DNA from: Kuschelorhynchus macadamiae
Lineage: Eukaryota; Arthropoda; Insecta; Coleoptera; Curculionidae
Assembly (NCBI GenBank): GCA_030620095.1
Contig: JAUTXW010000064.1
Coordinates: forward strand, 1-64,000
Reading direction: 5' to 3'
DNA length: 64,000 bases
Below are positions 21,167 through 33,740 of this stretch, piece after piece. How positions within the stretch are numbered: the first letter of the stretch is position 1; each line of letters starts with the position of its first letter. The position numbers and the translations under genes are program-made. The notes under the pieces were generated by a model that saw nothing but the letters and a program-made list of their open reading frames with translations, ran no database searches and was not told where the DNA came from.

Positions 21167-21805
21167 CAGTGACGGCTCCTCAGGGTCGGCCGGGCAGTAC
21201 CAGAAAATATACAGGGAAAATTCTCTTTTTAAAAGAGTAGGTAAATATTTTTCAAAAATAATTTTGCAAACATCCTAAAAACGCACAAATCCAAAATGTA
21301 GTTTATTATTTCCTGGGCACATAGCAAAATAGGTAGGTATCCCTATTATCTTTACTTAACTAACATACAAATAACGCCATTAACTGCAGTCCGTGCGCCA
21401 CCGTCCACAGATATTCTAATATAGAAACCTTTCTGGGGGGGGTCAATTTAAAAAAAATAGTTTGTTAATTTTATTGTAAATGGTATGAGAAGAACACAAA
21501 TACACATATTTTTAATCATTCTTGTGGCATAAATTTATTAATTACATTGTTTTTATTTACATCAATAATCTATCTATAGATATGCAAGAGACCCAATCCA
21601 ACACGTCGCTCTTGTGCTATAGTGTTTCCTAGCCAAGTTTTCAATTGTAATTTTCACGTAAAAAAAAAAGGTAAATTACACATGATGTTTGACCGGTCTG
21701 GAGGGAAGGGGGGCAAATTAACCAATTACCCCCTCACCGTAAAACCGCCGTTGATTGGCCTTGAGTCTCGGGCGACCTTAAATTTTAGAGTATGAGCCGT
21801 CACTG
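21167..21805. mobile_element. hAT-like non-autonomous element (MITE)
   Basis: The 639-bp block has 12-bp terminal inverted repeats CAGTGACGGCTC (21167-21178 and reverse complement at 21794-21805). Its flanks GTATCAAA (21159-21166) and GTGTCAAC (21806-21813) agree at six of eight bases. An 8-bp duplication and CAGTG-type ends fit the hAT superfamily. The interior has no transposase. Confidence 0.75.
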
Positions 21806-21813
21806 GTGTCAAC

Positions 21814-24800
21814 CTCTCGCGATCGAGAAGGACCAAGCGGCACCGACCGCTTTGAAACTGAAAACGGTTGTCATAACAACCGTTGGGGTTCAGTATGGTG
21901 TTTGTCAATTGTATATATCTCATGTTAACATTTAAAATGTAAGAACCAATATTAATAACGTAACAAATCAAACAACACGTTTGTGACTGCTATTTTATAT
22001 TGATACTATACCCTTGTTTATATCTATAAACAAGGACTATACTTTAGCTAGGAAGATTGAATCCCAATGTTGAACTGACAAATATTAAACGACTGGCTGC
22101 GGTCGGTGCAGTGTGTCAACCCTTTTTAAAATTCTTGTATTTAGTCACAGCACTTGGCTGTAAGCGAACGAGATCCCGGTCGAAGACAATCATGTGTAGC
22201 TCTCCTGTTTTATTCAATTGAATTTAAATTTTGTTCAAAAACCAAGTGGAACATAGGCAGAAAATATGGTGGACAAAATGGCGGCGTATCAAAATGTTTA
22301 AAAAAACAATATAAAAATTGGTAAATTTATTGGACCTGTCTAACTTGCTTCGTAATTAATCCTTACTTTTATTAGGAAATTATAATCCTGTTTAGCTTCG
22401 TATTAGTGTCCAATAAAAAGAAATACTCATCCGGGTAAATTTTTGTCTTTCGTTTTCTGCTGCCGTATTTTTTTTCTGTCAATACGCCTAATGATAAAAC
22501 ACCTCGCATTAATATTAAATCAATTTAAAGTCATTTTAGATCCTATGATAAAAACATTGTTCATCTTGTCAATATCCCAAAAGTTAATTTCACAAAACAA
22601 GAAACGCACCCGCAAACATATATAAGAGAAGATAAAAATTATTTCCACTTTATCATACTTATTGGTTGATCAAATAAGTTTCAATTGTAAAAGCTAAACC
22701 CAAGGATTAAACTGAAAATTATATTATCATTCCTAACCAATATCAAAGTAATTTTTAAATATTTCTGTTTTGTTTTTATTTTTGACTTTAGATTTCACAA
22801 TTTGGTTAAAACTCAAAAATGGAAAAGAGATAAACATGAAAAATATTTCTGAATTCTTATTAATTGCAATAAAAAATGCAGCATGCGTGTGTGGAGGAGA
22901 AAATTAAATTTTGTTCTTTTTCAAAGAATTTAAATGTACAAATATAAAAAGTTGACTTTAAAACTGCAGAGTATTTGAAATATTTTAGCAGTACTTGTGT
23001 ATTTTAGGCGAAATAAATAAATATTTTTTTTTGGAAAATTACCACACTATGTGTGCTCCGAACGGGAACCCCTTCATAGCTAGCCATTAGACGTTAAATG
23101 CAATGTTCTAACATTAGGTAAAGAAAAATGCATTTGTTTATAGTGCTATTACGATGTCATATACACATTTTTAATGCCTTTCATTTATTAGCCATTACTC
23201 TTCATTAATACGTATTCAACTTCAGCAGAAGCAGAAACCAAAAATATCTTACATTCCTCTGGAGAAAATGTGAAGTTGAATTTCACAAGCAAGAGATCAC
23301 TAATCATGTTCATAAAACAATTTCGAGTCTCAATCCATGAACCATGTTACTGGCATAAAGTACCAAAGTCAAGAATTACATGGTGTTTGAACCATTTGAG
23401 TTGCGATATGGAGCATCCTAAAATTTTAATTTTATACTCGATGGACTACATTTTCTTTGTTGCACTCTAAATCCTAACACTCCCTTCCAACGCTTATGTT
23501 GAAATAAAAATCATAAAAATAATTACAATTTTATTTTATTTAATAAATATGTAAGTTTTTATTTAATAACAAATATATAATAAATAACAAAATGAACCTA
23601 CTTCTTTCCATTTCTCCTTTGAACGATTTTATACTTTGGATTCTTCGGAATCGTATTTTGAAAGCGACTTTTATAAGTACAAGGCGGGTTCATGTTATTC
23701 AAGAATATGCCTTCACTCGGTAGGGTAATGGTTTCAATGCATTCACTTTCCTTCATGCAGGTTTTGATATTGATATAACTTAATAAATTGCTCAGGATTA
23801 GCATTGCTATTATACTATACTATATATATTATAGGCTATTATTAATTAAGTAGATTTGAAATTGAATTTAGATGACGATCTTGCTAAGAACCTAAAAAAA
23901 GAAGTTTAGCACTGAATTACTTACGCCATTAACAGTGCAATAAGTTGTTTTTTTTTGTAAATCTAACCTTTGAATAAATTGTCAAACAACGGTCTAAGTA
24001 TGTACTTAGTATATTGTAGGTTTTTTACATAATCGACGAAAGTCGTGGGAACTAGAGGAAAATTAGAAAAAGCTCATTTTTTTTAAATGTAAACTAAACG
24101 ATTCTAGGCCTTTGCGAGTGAAAAAATGCTAACAAGTTGCAAAAATCCGTTTTCTGTCAATATCTGCCAACATATTGTAGAGAGAACCAATATGTAAATG
24201 TAAAAAATGGAGGTGGGGATATCCTAAACATTTGTTTTTCCTAAATTCGATAGTTTCTGAGATAAATCATTCGGAAACTATAGTTCATGTCTTCTTTCAC
24301 TAAGATCTGTCTAAAGCAAAATCTGAAAATTGTGAGCACGCCTGGAGACAAATTTATAATAATCCCAACAATAATCATTATTTTTAATATCTAACAATAA
24401 ATTTGAAAGGGAGAAACTGTGTCTGCAATGTGATAATTATTAGTTTTTATCTGCAAACTGGGCATATTAACGGTTGCTTGCAGGTAAAAACATTGGTAGC
24501 TGTGGAAGCGATCTCAATGTGATCCATTTTCACTTAATTTAGAAGCTCTTCTATTCGTTTATAAAAGACAGTGATCAATATAACAAAGAGAAAGATTGTG
24601 AATTCACTTACTTAAAAATATTTTAGAAAAAATTATTTGAAGAATAGAGTCCGATTTTAACGGTAAGGGATATTTAAAATTCTTAAAAAAATGTAACACT
24701 TTTAAGAAAAAACAAAACGCTCATTAAAAAGTAGTCATTTGAAGCTTTCCATGAATACTAAATATAAAATTATATCATAATCTCTAAGATAATTTGTTAC

Positions 24801-25030
24801 AAGTTTTGTAGTTTTTAAGTAAACGGTTTTCCACTATCAATTTCATTTTTAAACAATTAAAAAAAATTACATTTCGATCGAATTATTAAAAATGTGGTCC
24901 AGGGACGTGTTCACAATGTTCACATTTTCCCTTTCACAGAGATGTCAGGGGAGAAAAACTATCGTATTTAACCAAGTAAATGAAAACATTTGTTTTTTAA
25001 CTTGTTTTTTCCACTTAATTTGTTTTACAA
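21814..25030. other. Intergenic AT-rich stretch without a recognised gene
   Basis: It holds a degenerate copy of the dispersed satellite unit around 22205-22310 (TGGTGGACAAAATGGCGGCG), a perfect hairpin at 22012-22035 (11-bp arms, 2-base loop) and an isolated small frame at 23598-23804. The rest shows nothing I can name. Confidence 0.55.
23598..23804 (-). CDS. Isolated 68-codon frame, unassigned
   Basis: The frame begins MLILSNLLSYIN and has three Cys residues (KTCMKESEC and NPPCTYKSRF), followed by a Lys/Arg-rich end (KIVQRRNGKK). A poly(A)-like AATAAA lies 35-40 bp after its stop on the same strand (23558-23563). This could be the last exon of a small secreted-protein gene, but I see no good splice acceptor and no homology I can name. 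Chance is equally likely. Confidence 0.15.
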   Translation of the reverse strand: MLILSNLLSYINIKTCMKESECIETITLPSEGIFLNNMNPPCTYKSRFQNTIPKNPKYKIVQRRNGKK

Positions 25031-25041
25031 AAAATAAAATG

Positions 25042-25081
25042 CATGACAACTGTTTCGCCAACACTGTGGCTGCATCAGATG
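25042..25081 (-). ncRNA. Hammerhead-ribozyme-like motif behind a Penelope-like remnant
   Basis: Read on the minus strand: CAT (stem I, 25081-25079), CTGATG (25078-25073), two bases CA, GCC (25070-25068), an 8-base interior, GGC (25059-25057), GAAA (25056-25053), C, loop AGTT, GTC (25047-25045), then ATG (stem I, 25044-25042). This is the type I layout with a very short stem III and a GTC cleavage triplet, as reported for Penelope-like elements. The base at core position A9 is C and one extra base precedes stem II, so activity is uncertain. Confidence 0.6.
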
Positions 25082-25324
25082 TTAGGTCTTAAAAGTGTAA
25101 CACAAACTATAGGTACTAATACCTGAACCTGTTTTGCGGATATTATACAGGAAAAATGTTCTGGGATTTTTGGTCGTAGCCTAATAAAGATTTAACAATG
25201 GGAACTATTTAGGTCCAGTTGATTGTAAAATAATGTGCTGATATTTTTATGTTTGGTTATTTCCATACTTTCTAGTAGGGTCTTTTACTTTTTCGTTCTA
25301 CATGTAAAATTTTAAAGGTATCAT

Positions 25325-26160
25325 CGAAAGAAAGTATGGTTTTCTTTAATCGAATGTTTAGGGTAACTGGAATTATCTTTATACTTTCTGTAACTAAATT
25401 TATGCTCATCAATTCTTTTTTTAAACGTTCTCCAATATACAATTTTGAATTTTTTTTGGTTTCCGTCTTATTGTTTTTGACATATCTACCAAGGCAGTTG
25501 TTAGTCCTAAAAGCAATAGTTGCACCTTTATTATTAAAAACTTAGCAACATTTGTTGTTATTTTTTCTGTATAAGTGAAAGAATGAACTTGAGTATTTTC
25601 TTTGAACTTATTAGTAGGATAAACTAACTGTTTTATAATGTTTCTTTTTTTACTATTTTATCTATGAGATTTTCATGATAACCGTTATTAACCGCTCTTT
25701 GTTTTATTATATTTACCTATTTAGCATAACTTTCATTGCTTAGGCTTAGAGGATGTTGAAAAATCTATGAACAAATCTATTATATGCTGATATTATATGC
25801 GCAAAAGGATGATTAGAAGTTATATCTGTATGAGATAGCTTATGGAAAATTTGAAACTCGTGTTTATTATTCTTAATAGTTATTGTTAAGTCTAAGAAAT
25901 TAATTTCTTTATTATTTTCTAATTCAACTCTAAACTTTATATAATTTAAAAATAATTTTAATTTTCTGTCAGTACCAGTAAAACATGCTAATATAACATC
26001 AACATACTTATACCAATAAATGAAATTTTTACTAAGGGTAAAATTGAATAAACTTATTTTTTGTAAAAAGTTCTTCAACTAATAGTTTAGAATAAATAAT
26101 TTTTTTAGATTTTTTGTAAAATAATTTAAGTGGAAATTTTAAACAAGCAGAGGGTCTAGC
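25325..26160 (-). mobile_element. Penelope-like retroelement remnant (RT and GIY-YIG parts)
   Basis: An open stretch at 26078-25746 on the minus strand encodes the Penelope-type RT C-terminal part: FIYWYKYVDVILACFTGTDR, then NNKEINFLDLTITIKNNKHE and TDITSNHPF. The expected catalytic YVDD reads YVDV, so the RT is dead. Farther on (about 25560-25330) other frames give YIGERLKKRIDEHK and PKHSIKENHTF, which fit the GIY-YIG endonuclease that ends Penelope-like proteins. The 5' part of the RT is missing. Confidence 0.85.
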
Positions 26161-26299
26161 AACAATAAAAAAAGGTAAGCTTCCTTTTTAATTTCCCGAA
26201 GTTTGACCCTCCAGTGAAATTGAATTATATAGTAACAGTTGTTTGTTTTTGATAATTGATAGATTTGAACCCTCCCTGAATTGAATTTCTGGCTACGTA

Positions 26300-27133
26300 G
26301 TCTAGTTTACAAACTCAGAATGGTGTTAATTCTTACTACAGCTAATAAAAAAAATAGTGAGGCCTCATCGGATTCGGAATGTCTAAAGAAATGTAGAAAA
26401 GTTTAAAATCCGCATATAAACAATTAAAAAAAGATTTAAAAAAAAGAAGTTTAGTTTTTTAAAAATACCTCGGAAACTATTAAAATTTAAGAAATTTTAA
26501 AAATTAATCTTAAACACGAAGAAATTTCCAATAAAAAATGTTTGTGATGCGATGTAATGTAATTTAATGTTGAAAATAAAGCTAGGCGCGGCGAGTGCTG
26601 AGCCGTTACAATGCCCCAAAACCAATTTAAAAGGTTTACAAATAAAAAATGGTATTATCTAGAAGAAAATTTAACCAGCAGAATTTTTTTTTACAATGAG
26701 CCTATCAATTAACTAGCTAACAAAAAACTTGTTTGTGTACCTTGAAAAATATAAACGACCTTCCTGAAATATAAACGAAAACTCTAAATAATAGGGAAAT
26801 TGTTCCGTCAAGTGTTTAGATGATATCATAATTTTCTTAAATTAATATTTAATAAAACATTTTTTTTTTACTTGTTACAACCGGTTTTGAGACATCGTAG
26901 TGGATTAGCGCTTGTAGCGCGGAGCTGCATTTTCAAGATTAAATTAAAACTATTAATAACAGAGATAGGTTTACGGGAGTTGGAACTTTTCATTAGGAAT
27001 TTCTTCCTCTTTAAGAACCTATTTTTAAAATGTCTTAAATGTTAATATTTTCCGAGTTATTTGCAGAAACTAAATTCTTTTTTTTTTAATATTAATGCAA
27101 GAACTAACACCATTCTGAGTTTGTGAACTAGAC
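26300..27133. mobile_element. TA-flanked element with 35-bp terminal inverted repeats
   Basis: The ends read GTCTAGTTTACAAACTCAGA on the left and the matching reverse complement at the right (27099-27133), with about two differences. TA lies outside both ends (26298-26299 and 27134-27135), as in Tc1/mariner insertions. The 834-bp interior has no transposase, so it is non-autonomous. Confidence 0.8.
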
Positions 27134-27139
27134 TAACAA

Positions 27140-28640
27140 GCCTGCCCAAGAAGCTGAATATAACCAAACTCAGTTTATATTCCGAATTGAGGATCCAATA
27201 AAGGAACAGGTACAGTCGGGATCCATCGACCTCTGTCTTATAATCAATTTTATTTGCTTCTTAGATAATGATAACTATTACTCATGAGGCTGAAATTTGT
27301 AACACGAGCGAAGCAAGTGGTATATACTGTGTATCTAGTAGGAAAAGTAGAACAAATGCGACGGGGTGGATATATAACCACAGAGGTCCGAGAAAGTTTT
27401 TTTTCTACGAGATGCACATACTATTTTTTAAATCAATATTGACTAAATTATTGGAAACACACAAAAGATAAATATTATATTCATCGGGAATATGAAATAA
27501 CGCAATTCCAATGCGTTTCCACTTACACTCGCACTTCAAATCGCACTTCTTATATTCGCACTCTTACTTCCACTCTTAGACCTACATCTATTCGGATCTG
27601 CACTCGCACTTGCACACACACACATACAGACATCTTTTTTTTGTAATTATATTAACATAAAAATCCTTTATGTTTCTGTATGTCTACGTATTTATGCGAC
27701 TAGTATTATACTGGTGTAATATGGCGATACTGAAATATAATATTTTTCTACAACTAACAAACAGTGCACAAAAATATCATTTAAAGAGAATAAAGTTCCA
27801 TTACCAATGTTCAAGTTTATAATGATAGTACCAAACCAATGTTCATTCATTCTATTCAATTTTCGTTAGTCTCAGGTTTCAGGACTATACAGCCATAATT
27901 GTATCCTTTTAACAAATACAGTAAAAATAACTGTCAATCTAAATGCAATGTAAATAAGTTGTCTTTCTTTGTATCCAACGACTCCCCTCGAATCTGTTTC
28001 AGTCATGCGTATAAAATTTCTTTCAGAATTACGATATGGTATTGGTACAGACAAATGAAGTAAACTCCCAAAAAAAACTAGAAATCTTCACATTCATAGC
28101 ACTTGGGATTCTTTCTAACATGGAGGTTTTCCGCTCTGTACTGTTTGATTCCCTCGCAACTTATTAGTCGAGGACCAATGATGGAATCCTACTAATGTTC
28201 AATTTTAAACTGACAGATACAACAAAAACAATGATGGCGTGACTTTGAAATGATGGTCTGCTAAGACGGCCCGATTCTAGAAATATGCGAATTAATTCTT
28301 ATAAGAAGAATTATTATAGAAAGGACTTTTTCTCTCTAACATTTATTATTGATGAAGATAGTCATATTGTAACAGATCGACTGTCTTTAGGGAAGCCAGC
28401 GACTGTCCCCGTTGTTTCTCATCTTGCATTCAAAAACAAATACCCTGCTATTAGTCGTATTGCAAAAATAAATACCCTGCTATTAGTCTAAAGAAACCGA
28501 CGATGGTGACTGGTCAAAGAGAGTGTGTCTAACGAGACATGTAGAGGCGAGTGGACAAGCGCTATAACGTCTTTCGATACGAGTTTTTTTTTCTGACTGG
28601 TTACTACATTTTCTGGATCAGCTGCTAATATGAAATGATA
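27140..28640. other. Intergenic sequence, one simple-sequence patch
   Basis: A CACTC/GCACTT-type simple repeat lies at about 27518-27640. No gene or transposon end is recognised in the rest. Confidence 0.5.
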
Positions 28641-30549
28641 TAGTGTGTAAAAAAAGCCTGGAAACCACCAAATGTCTGGAGAATCGCTTATCTATATTTA
28701 ATTATATTTGAACCGGCCATGTATGGAAATGCCACAAAGCAGCAGGTGACATTTGCAACATTGCCAATTTACCGTTTTTCAGTAACTGATAGGAACTTTT
28801 ATTTCTTAAAAGGAACACCCTGTATTTTATTACATTTTCCGATTCTACTAATTATCCTAAAAGTGTTTCCTAAAATACATTTAATTCGTAAATTCAACAG
28901 TTTTTGAGTAAAGGGTAATTTTTTTAAAAATTATTAATGTTAGTTGTTCACCTGAATTGAAACGAGTATTAAAATACCAGTTGAAGTTCTGAGTTTTGTT
29001 AACGTCAAATTTGAAATAATGGATTTGTTAAGAGAAACTTAAATAACTTAAAATGAATAGACATTCTGATGTTACTGGGTTATTGGGACCAAAAAAGAAC
29101 GTTGCAGCAAGTTTGTGAAGTATTTAATGATAAATATCCTAATCGAAATCCAATAGCAAAGCCTACCGTATACGACAGGACATGTGAAGAATGCTTCGAG
29201 GTCTGGCAGTCCTAAACCAGCGACAGATGGCGATAAGGCTCTGGATATGTTAGTCAGTTTGAAGGAGAAATCCCATTTCTCCATAAGACAAATTGGTCTA
29301 AACCAGGACGGAAATTCCACCCCTATAAAATAACACTAGTGAATGAACTTTCTGACGGTGATTACGAGAGGTGTTTAGAATTCTGTGCGACGATGTTGGA
29401 ACTTTGTAATGCCGATCCAAAGTTCATTCCTTAAATAACGTTTTCCGATGAGTTGACTTTCACTTTAAACGGAACCGTCAATCGGTATAATTGTCGACAT
29501 TGGGCGTGGGAAAACATCACATCCAGTTTCCATAAAAACTAAACGTTTGGACTAGGAGAATAGGTCGGACGATAATTGAACCCTTTTTCTTAGAGGGAAA
29601 TGTGAATGGTGCCAGATATTCGTAATTATTAAGATACGAAATTTTTCCGGTTTTGGCGCAATTTCGCGTAACTTCATCTTTTGCCACTGTAAAATATTTT
29701 CATGAATTTACACCCAAAATGTTTTTCAGATAATAATGCAGTATCAAATATTGACAACTGGTTGCAGCAGGATAGTGCAATAGGTAAATAGGGAGAAAAA
29801 GCAGTATTGAATGGCCAGCCCGGTTCCCAGATTCAACGGCTCCCGATTATTTTTTGTGTGGACACTTCAAGAATGCTGTTTTCAGTACTAAACAATTAGA
29901 CCTGGACGATCTGAGATGAGAATCGAAAACGAATGTAGAAATATCGAACAAACTAAGAGCGTTCTTAACATTTTGAATGCCTTTTCCCAATATTTACCAC
30001 ACTGTCGAGAAGTAAATGGATAACACTTTAAGCACTTGATATAAATTTTCCAAAATCTACTTTTTTAAGCTGTAATTAGTATTTCGATTAAGTATTTAGT
30101 ATTTTTATAGATATTTAAAAAATGATCCTTTTCTCAAAAACATTTGAATTTAGGAGTTAGATGTATCTTAGGAAACATCTTTAGAATAATCAGTCGAATC
30201 AGACGATGCAATTGCCTTGAATTTTGTCGAAATTGTGCTTTGGATTTCGATTAGGATATTTATCATTAAATATTTCATAAACAACTAATATAAATAATTT
30301 TAAAGGAATTCCCTTTGCTCAAAAACCGTTAAATTTAGGAATTAAACGTATCTTAGGAAACATGTTTAGAATAATTAGTAGAATCGGAAAATTTAATAAA
30401 ATACAGGGTATTCCATTTAAAAAATAAGAGTTCCTAACAATTACTGAAAAACGACAAATTTGACAATGTTACAAATTGAAAAACAAATGAAAAATTGGAT
30501 GATCGATTCTCGAGATATTTGGGAGTTTCCAGACTTTTGTTACACGCTG
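28641..30549 (+). mobile_element. Mariner-like element with degenerate DUF4817-type transposase (A)
   Basis: TA flanks both ends (28639-28640, 30550-30551). The left end TAGTGTGTAAAAAAAGCCTG pairs with the right end read backwards (CAGCGTGTAACAAAAGTCTG). The inverted arms extend about 270 bp. Between them, fragments of a transposase appear in shifting frames: ERCSKFVKYL-like, SRSGSPKPATDGDKALDMLV, VNELSDGDYERCLEFCATML, and at about 29800 a WPARFPDS-like remnant. Subterminal sequence is repeated at 30120-30200 and 30300-30390. Confidence 0.82.
29015..29960 (+). pseudogene. Mariner-like transposase remnant (element A)
   Basis: The recognisable pieces follow the order of the insect helix-turn-helix (DUF4817) plus DDE transposase family. 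They are split by many stops and frameshifts, so no product is possible. The same family occurs at 32968-33665, 36621-36854 and 57880-58413. Confidence 0.75.
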
Positions 30550-30551
30550 TA

Positions 30552-31495
30552 TGTATATAGCAAGGAACATTAAATAATTTTATAAACATATATATTATAT
30601 CGAATAGTTATGTATTATACTATTACAGCAAATGCTTTAACATTGATTCCTATAGTAATATGTATATAATCATGTATTTTTTCTTATTATTGCCAGTTGG
30701 CCTAAATGCTATAATTACAGTAATTATTTTAACTAGTTGCTTGATTGTATTAGTTTGGTATGTAGAATACCCGTATTAAAGTAAAACAAAATAAAATTCT
30801 CAGTTGTCAGACTAGCACAGACAAATGTAGTATAATAATACCGCAATCCTTAATATTTGAAGTTAAAAAAATGGTGTCCTGCGCGAAAAATAAAAGAAAT
30901 AATAAATTTTTGTTAACGAGTGGAGCATCATTATTTCTAACGTATCAATTATCTTTTAGTAGTAGTTTTAAAATAATTGAGACGTAGAGAGAAGAGTTGA
31001 AACAAAATATTTTATTAATACTCAAGCATTTTGAAATAACAATTAAAATTACAAAGGAATTTACAGTCTGCTTAAAATCTAGTAAATCAACTACACTAAT
31101 TTTATTTCATTTCATTCTAAATATATTTTATGAAGGTTCCTAAACTTGTAGTTCAATGTTCTAAATACGAAGAGAAAACGGAAATATAGTTGTTTTTTAC
31201 TTTTCGGAAGTTGAAAATAATTACTATAAGCTACAAGAACACATTACATTTGGAAATACTGGTACCATTCAGTTATTTCTGACACTTTGGTATAAATTCA
31301 CTTGATTCTACATAAGTAATTTCCACTGCATCACTTTATGCACTTCAAAAGTTTCTGGAGAAAAAAAAAACTTTTAGAAGTGTATGATTATGAAAGTCGG
31401 TAGAAATAGTTTAAGTTAACATTTTATAGAAAATTTAAAGAGAATTGGACTTGATGGTAGAGATATTATCATAATAAAATATCTGTATTAAAAAT
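30552..31495. other. Intergenic AT-rich sequence
   Basis: I see no gene, repeat pair or transposon terminus in this interval. Confidence 0.5.
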
Positions 31496-31499
31496 ATTC

Positions 31500-32275
31500 A
31501 AATCATGAAGGGTATGAGACAAGGTTGCATCCTATCTCCACTGTTATTTGACATCTATTCTGAGGCAATCTTCAAAAAGGCTCTAGAACAAATTGAGGTT
31601 GGTGTTAAAATAAACGGAAAAATTGTTAACAACATTAGATACACAGCGATACTATTATATTAGCTGACAAAATTTAGGATCTCCAACAACTCTTAGACAG
31701 TATAAATGCCACTGGGGGAAAATGCGTGCTTAAAATAGATTATTCTAAAACCAAAATGTATGGCAATATCAAAAAACAATATTGATAACACTGGGCTGGT
31801 AACCAACCACCACCAGAGAGAGAGAGAGTACATCAAATTAAATACTTATGCTGGCTGAACGATAAATAGAATCCAGATGGAGAAATTAACACTCCAACTG
31901 AAATAACCAGAAACAACTTCTTCAAACTAAGAAAATTAGTCTCGAGCAGAGAACTATACCTAACAACTTGTTGGAGACATTTGAATAATTACAAAATGTT
32001 ATGTATTGTCGACTTTGTTCTATGGAGTTGGAGGATGGAACTTGAAGGTTTCCAGTATGCGAAATCTTAAATCATTCGAAATGTGAAGACGAATTCTTAA
32101 AATACCCTCGACCGATTGAATAACAAATGAAGACATCTTGAGGGGAATGAATAAATAACGAGAAGTACCACTATCCAGTAAAAGAAGAAAAGATTTCTAT
32201 TTTGGTCACATTTTCACAAGTGATAAATATGCCTTATTGCAAGTGATTACTGAGAGCATAATAGAGAGTAAACAC
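31500..32275 (+). mobile_element. RTE-like LINE, 3' part of RT
   Basis: Plus-strand translation begins KGMRQGCILSPLLFDIYSEA and continues with VGVKINGKIVNNIRY, then decays at the catalytic YADD box. The C-terminal tail is visible in pieces (GGWNLKVSSMRNLKSFEM, FYFGHIF). The arrangement matches the RTE/BovB-type RT end. It is broken by frameshifts and stops directly before the mariner-like element at 32302. Confidence 0.78.
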
Positions 32276-32967
32276 AGTTTATTATACTTATATGTTATAT
32301 ACAGGGTGTCCCATTTTGGGTACTTCTGTGGGGTACCTCCGTTATTTTTATAGATATAACTTATCGAAAATGTGAAAACTGTTTCTTATATAACTTTTCC
32401 CATAGAACTCAATTCCGCCTTCGGAATTAGTATATAGAGTCAGGTCAAAAAGTTATCGAACTCTACTTTATTTTTTTTTAAATGGAACACTCTGTATATT
32501 TATAGACTATAAAATTTCTCTTTTTTTACTTTTTCAAAAATATATAATAGAATGCACTTTTTCAGTATGGACTTTTTCTCAGAAACACGCAAATAAATGA
32601 CAATTTTCTGAAATTAAATGCATAATTTAATAGTAGGCCATGAATAACAATAACAAACAATTGAAAGTTACATATTGCCAATGAAGAAATTGATAACTTG
32701 CATATAGGTATCTTCTAATATAAAAATAAAGAGTTTTTAACAGCAGTAAGTCCGTAACAACAGTTTTATAGCATAAAGTAACAACATAACAAACACAAAA
32801 AAATAACATTAAAAATAAGAAAAAAACAAATTTTTAAAGGTTGGTGACGACGACGTTTTTGTAATTCTTTGAATAGCGTTAAAAAGAACCATTGGTCTCA
32901 ATTTCGAAAAGCTCAATGAATTGCCTCTCGAAGTTCTGCTATGCCGTGATATCGTGTTCTATATACT

Positions 32968-33665
32968 TCATTTTGTATATAGCCCCATAAAAAATCCAAA
33001 TCCAAAATAATCTTGAGATCGTGGAGGCCATCTAACAGTTCCTTTGGTACCTATCCATCTTTGAGGAAAGTTATTATCAAGAAATTTCCTTAAGAGCCTA
33101 GAATTGTGACTTGGGCCACCATCTTGCTGTAGGTAAACAGCATTATATTGGGCTAATGGAATATTTTCGAGCAGTTCTGGAATTACTTCCTCAAGAATTT
33201 CTAGGTATCTACGTGCTGTAAAATCTCCTTCAAAAATCCTATAAACTATATGTCTGCCCAAAAAAAACATTACACCCCAACTTAAATTTGCATGGATGAT
33301 GCTTATATTTCTGATCCTCTGACCGACAGTTTTTGGCACACTAATTTCGTTCTCAATTTTTCTACATGAGGTCGAAGGTGTTTCTTCAAACCATCTATCT
33401 CTTTTCTCTCCCTGTTCTCTTTGTTGTATATTTTAGGACGCGGGTGAACAAATGATCCGTGCTCAACTAAATTTTCTTTTAAATGAGCAAATATCTCAAA
33501 AAACGGTTGCCTTCTTTCTGGATATCTAACAAGCAAAAACTTATACGGATAATACAGCTTTTCAAAGCCATACTTACCTTTGGAAATATAATTCCGAGGC
33601 TTCTTCAGAATTTTCATTACTCTGTATAAAACATACCAGCATATCATATTTTTCATAATTTTCAT
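32968..33665 (-). pseudogene. Mariner-like transposase (element B), frameshifted
   Basis: The N-terminal piece (33665-33303) has the DUF4817-type region RYPERRQPFFEIFAHLKENL and FVHPRPKIYNKENRE. The C-terminal piece (33339-32968) has the DDE part: GDFTARRYLEILEEVIPELL, YLQQDGGPSHNSRLLRKFLD and FPQRWIGTKG. The two pieces overlap in different frames, so a shift lies near 33320. Where the family reads SPDLxPLDFF this copy has SQDYFGFGFF, so the third acidic residue is probably lost. Confidence 0.87.
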
Positions 33666-33740
33666 ACGCTGCCATTATTCCAAGAAATTGATAAATATCA
33701 ATTAAATAAAAATAAAAAAGAAAGTTTATAAATTGCTTTA

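Noticed and set aside
27518..27640. CACTC/GCACTT patch as a CRISPR-like or regulatory array
   Set aside because: Units are irregular with no spacers; it is a degenerate simple repeat in eukaryotic DNA.
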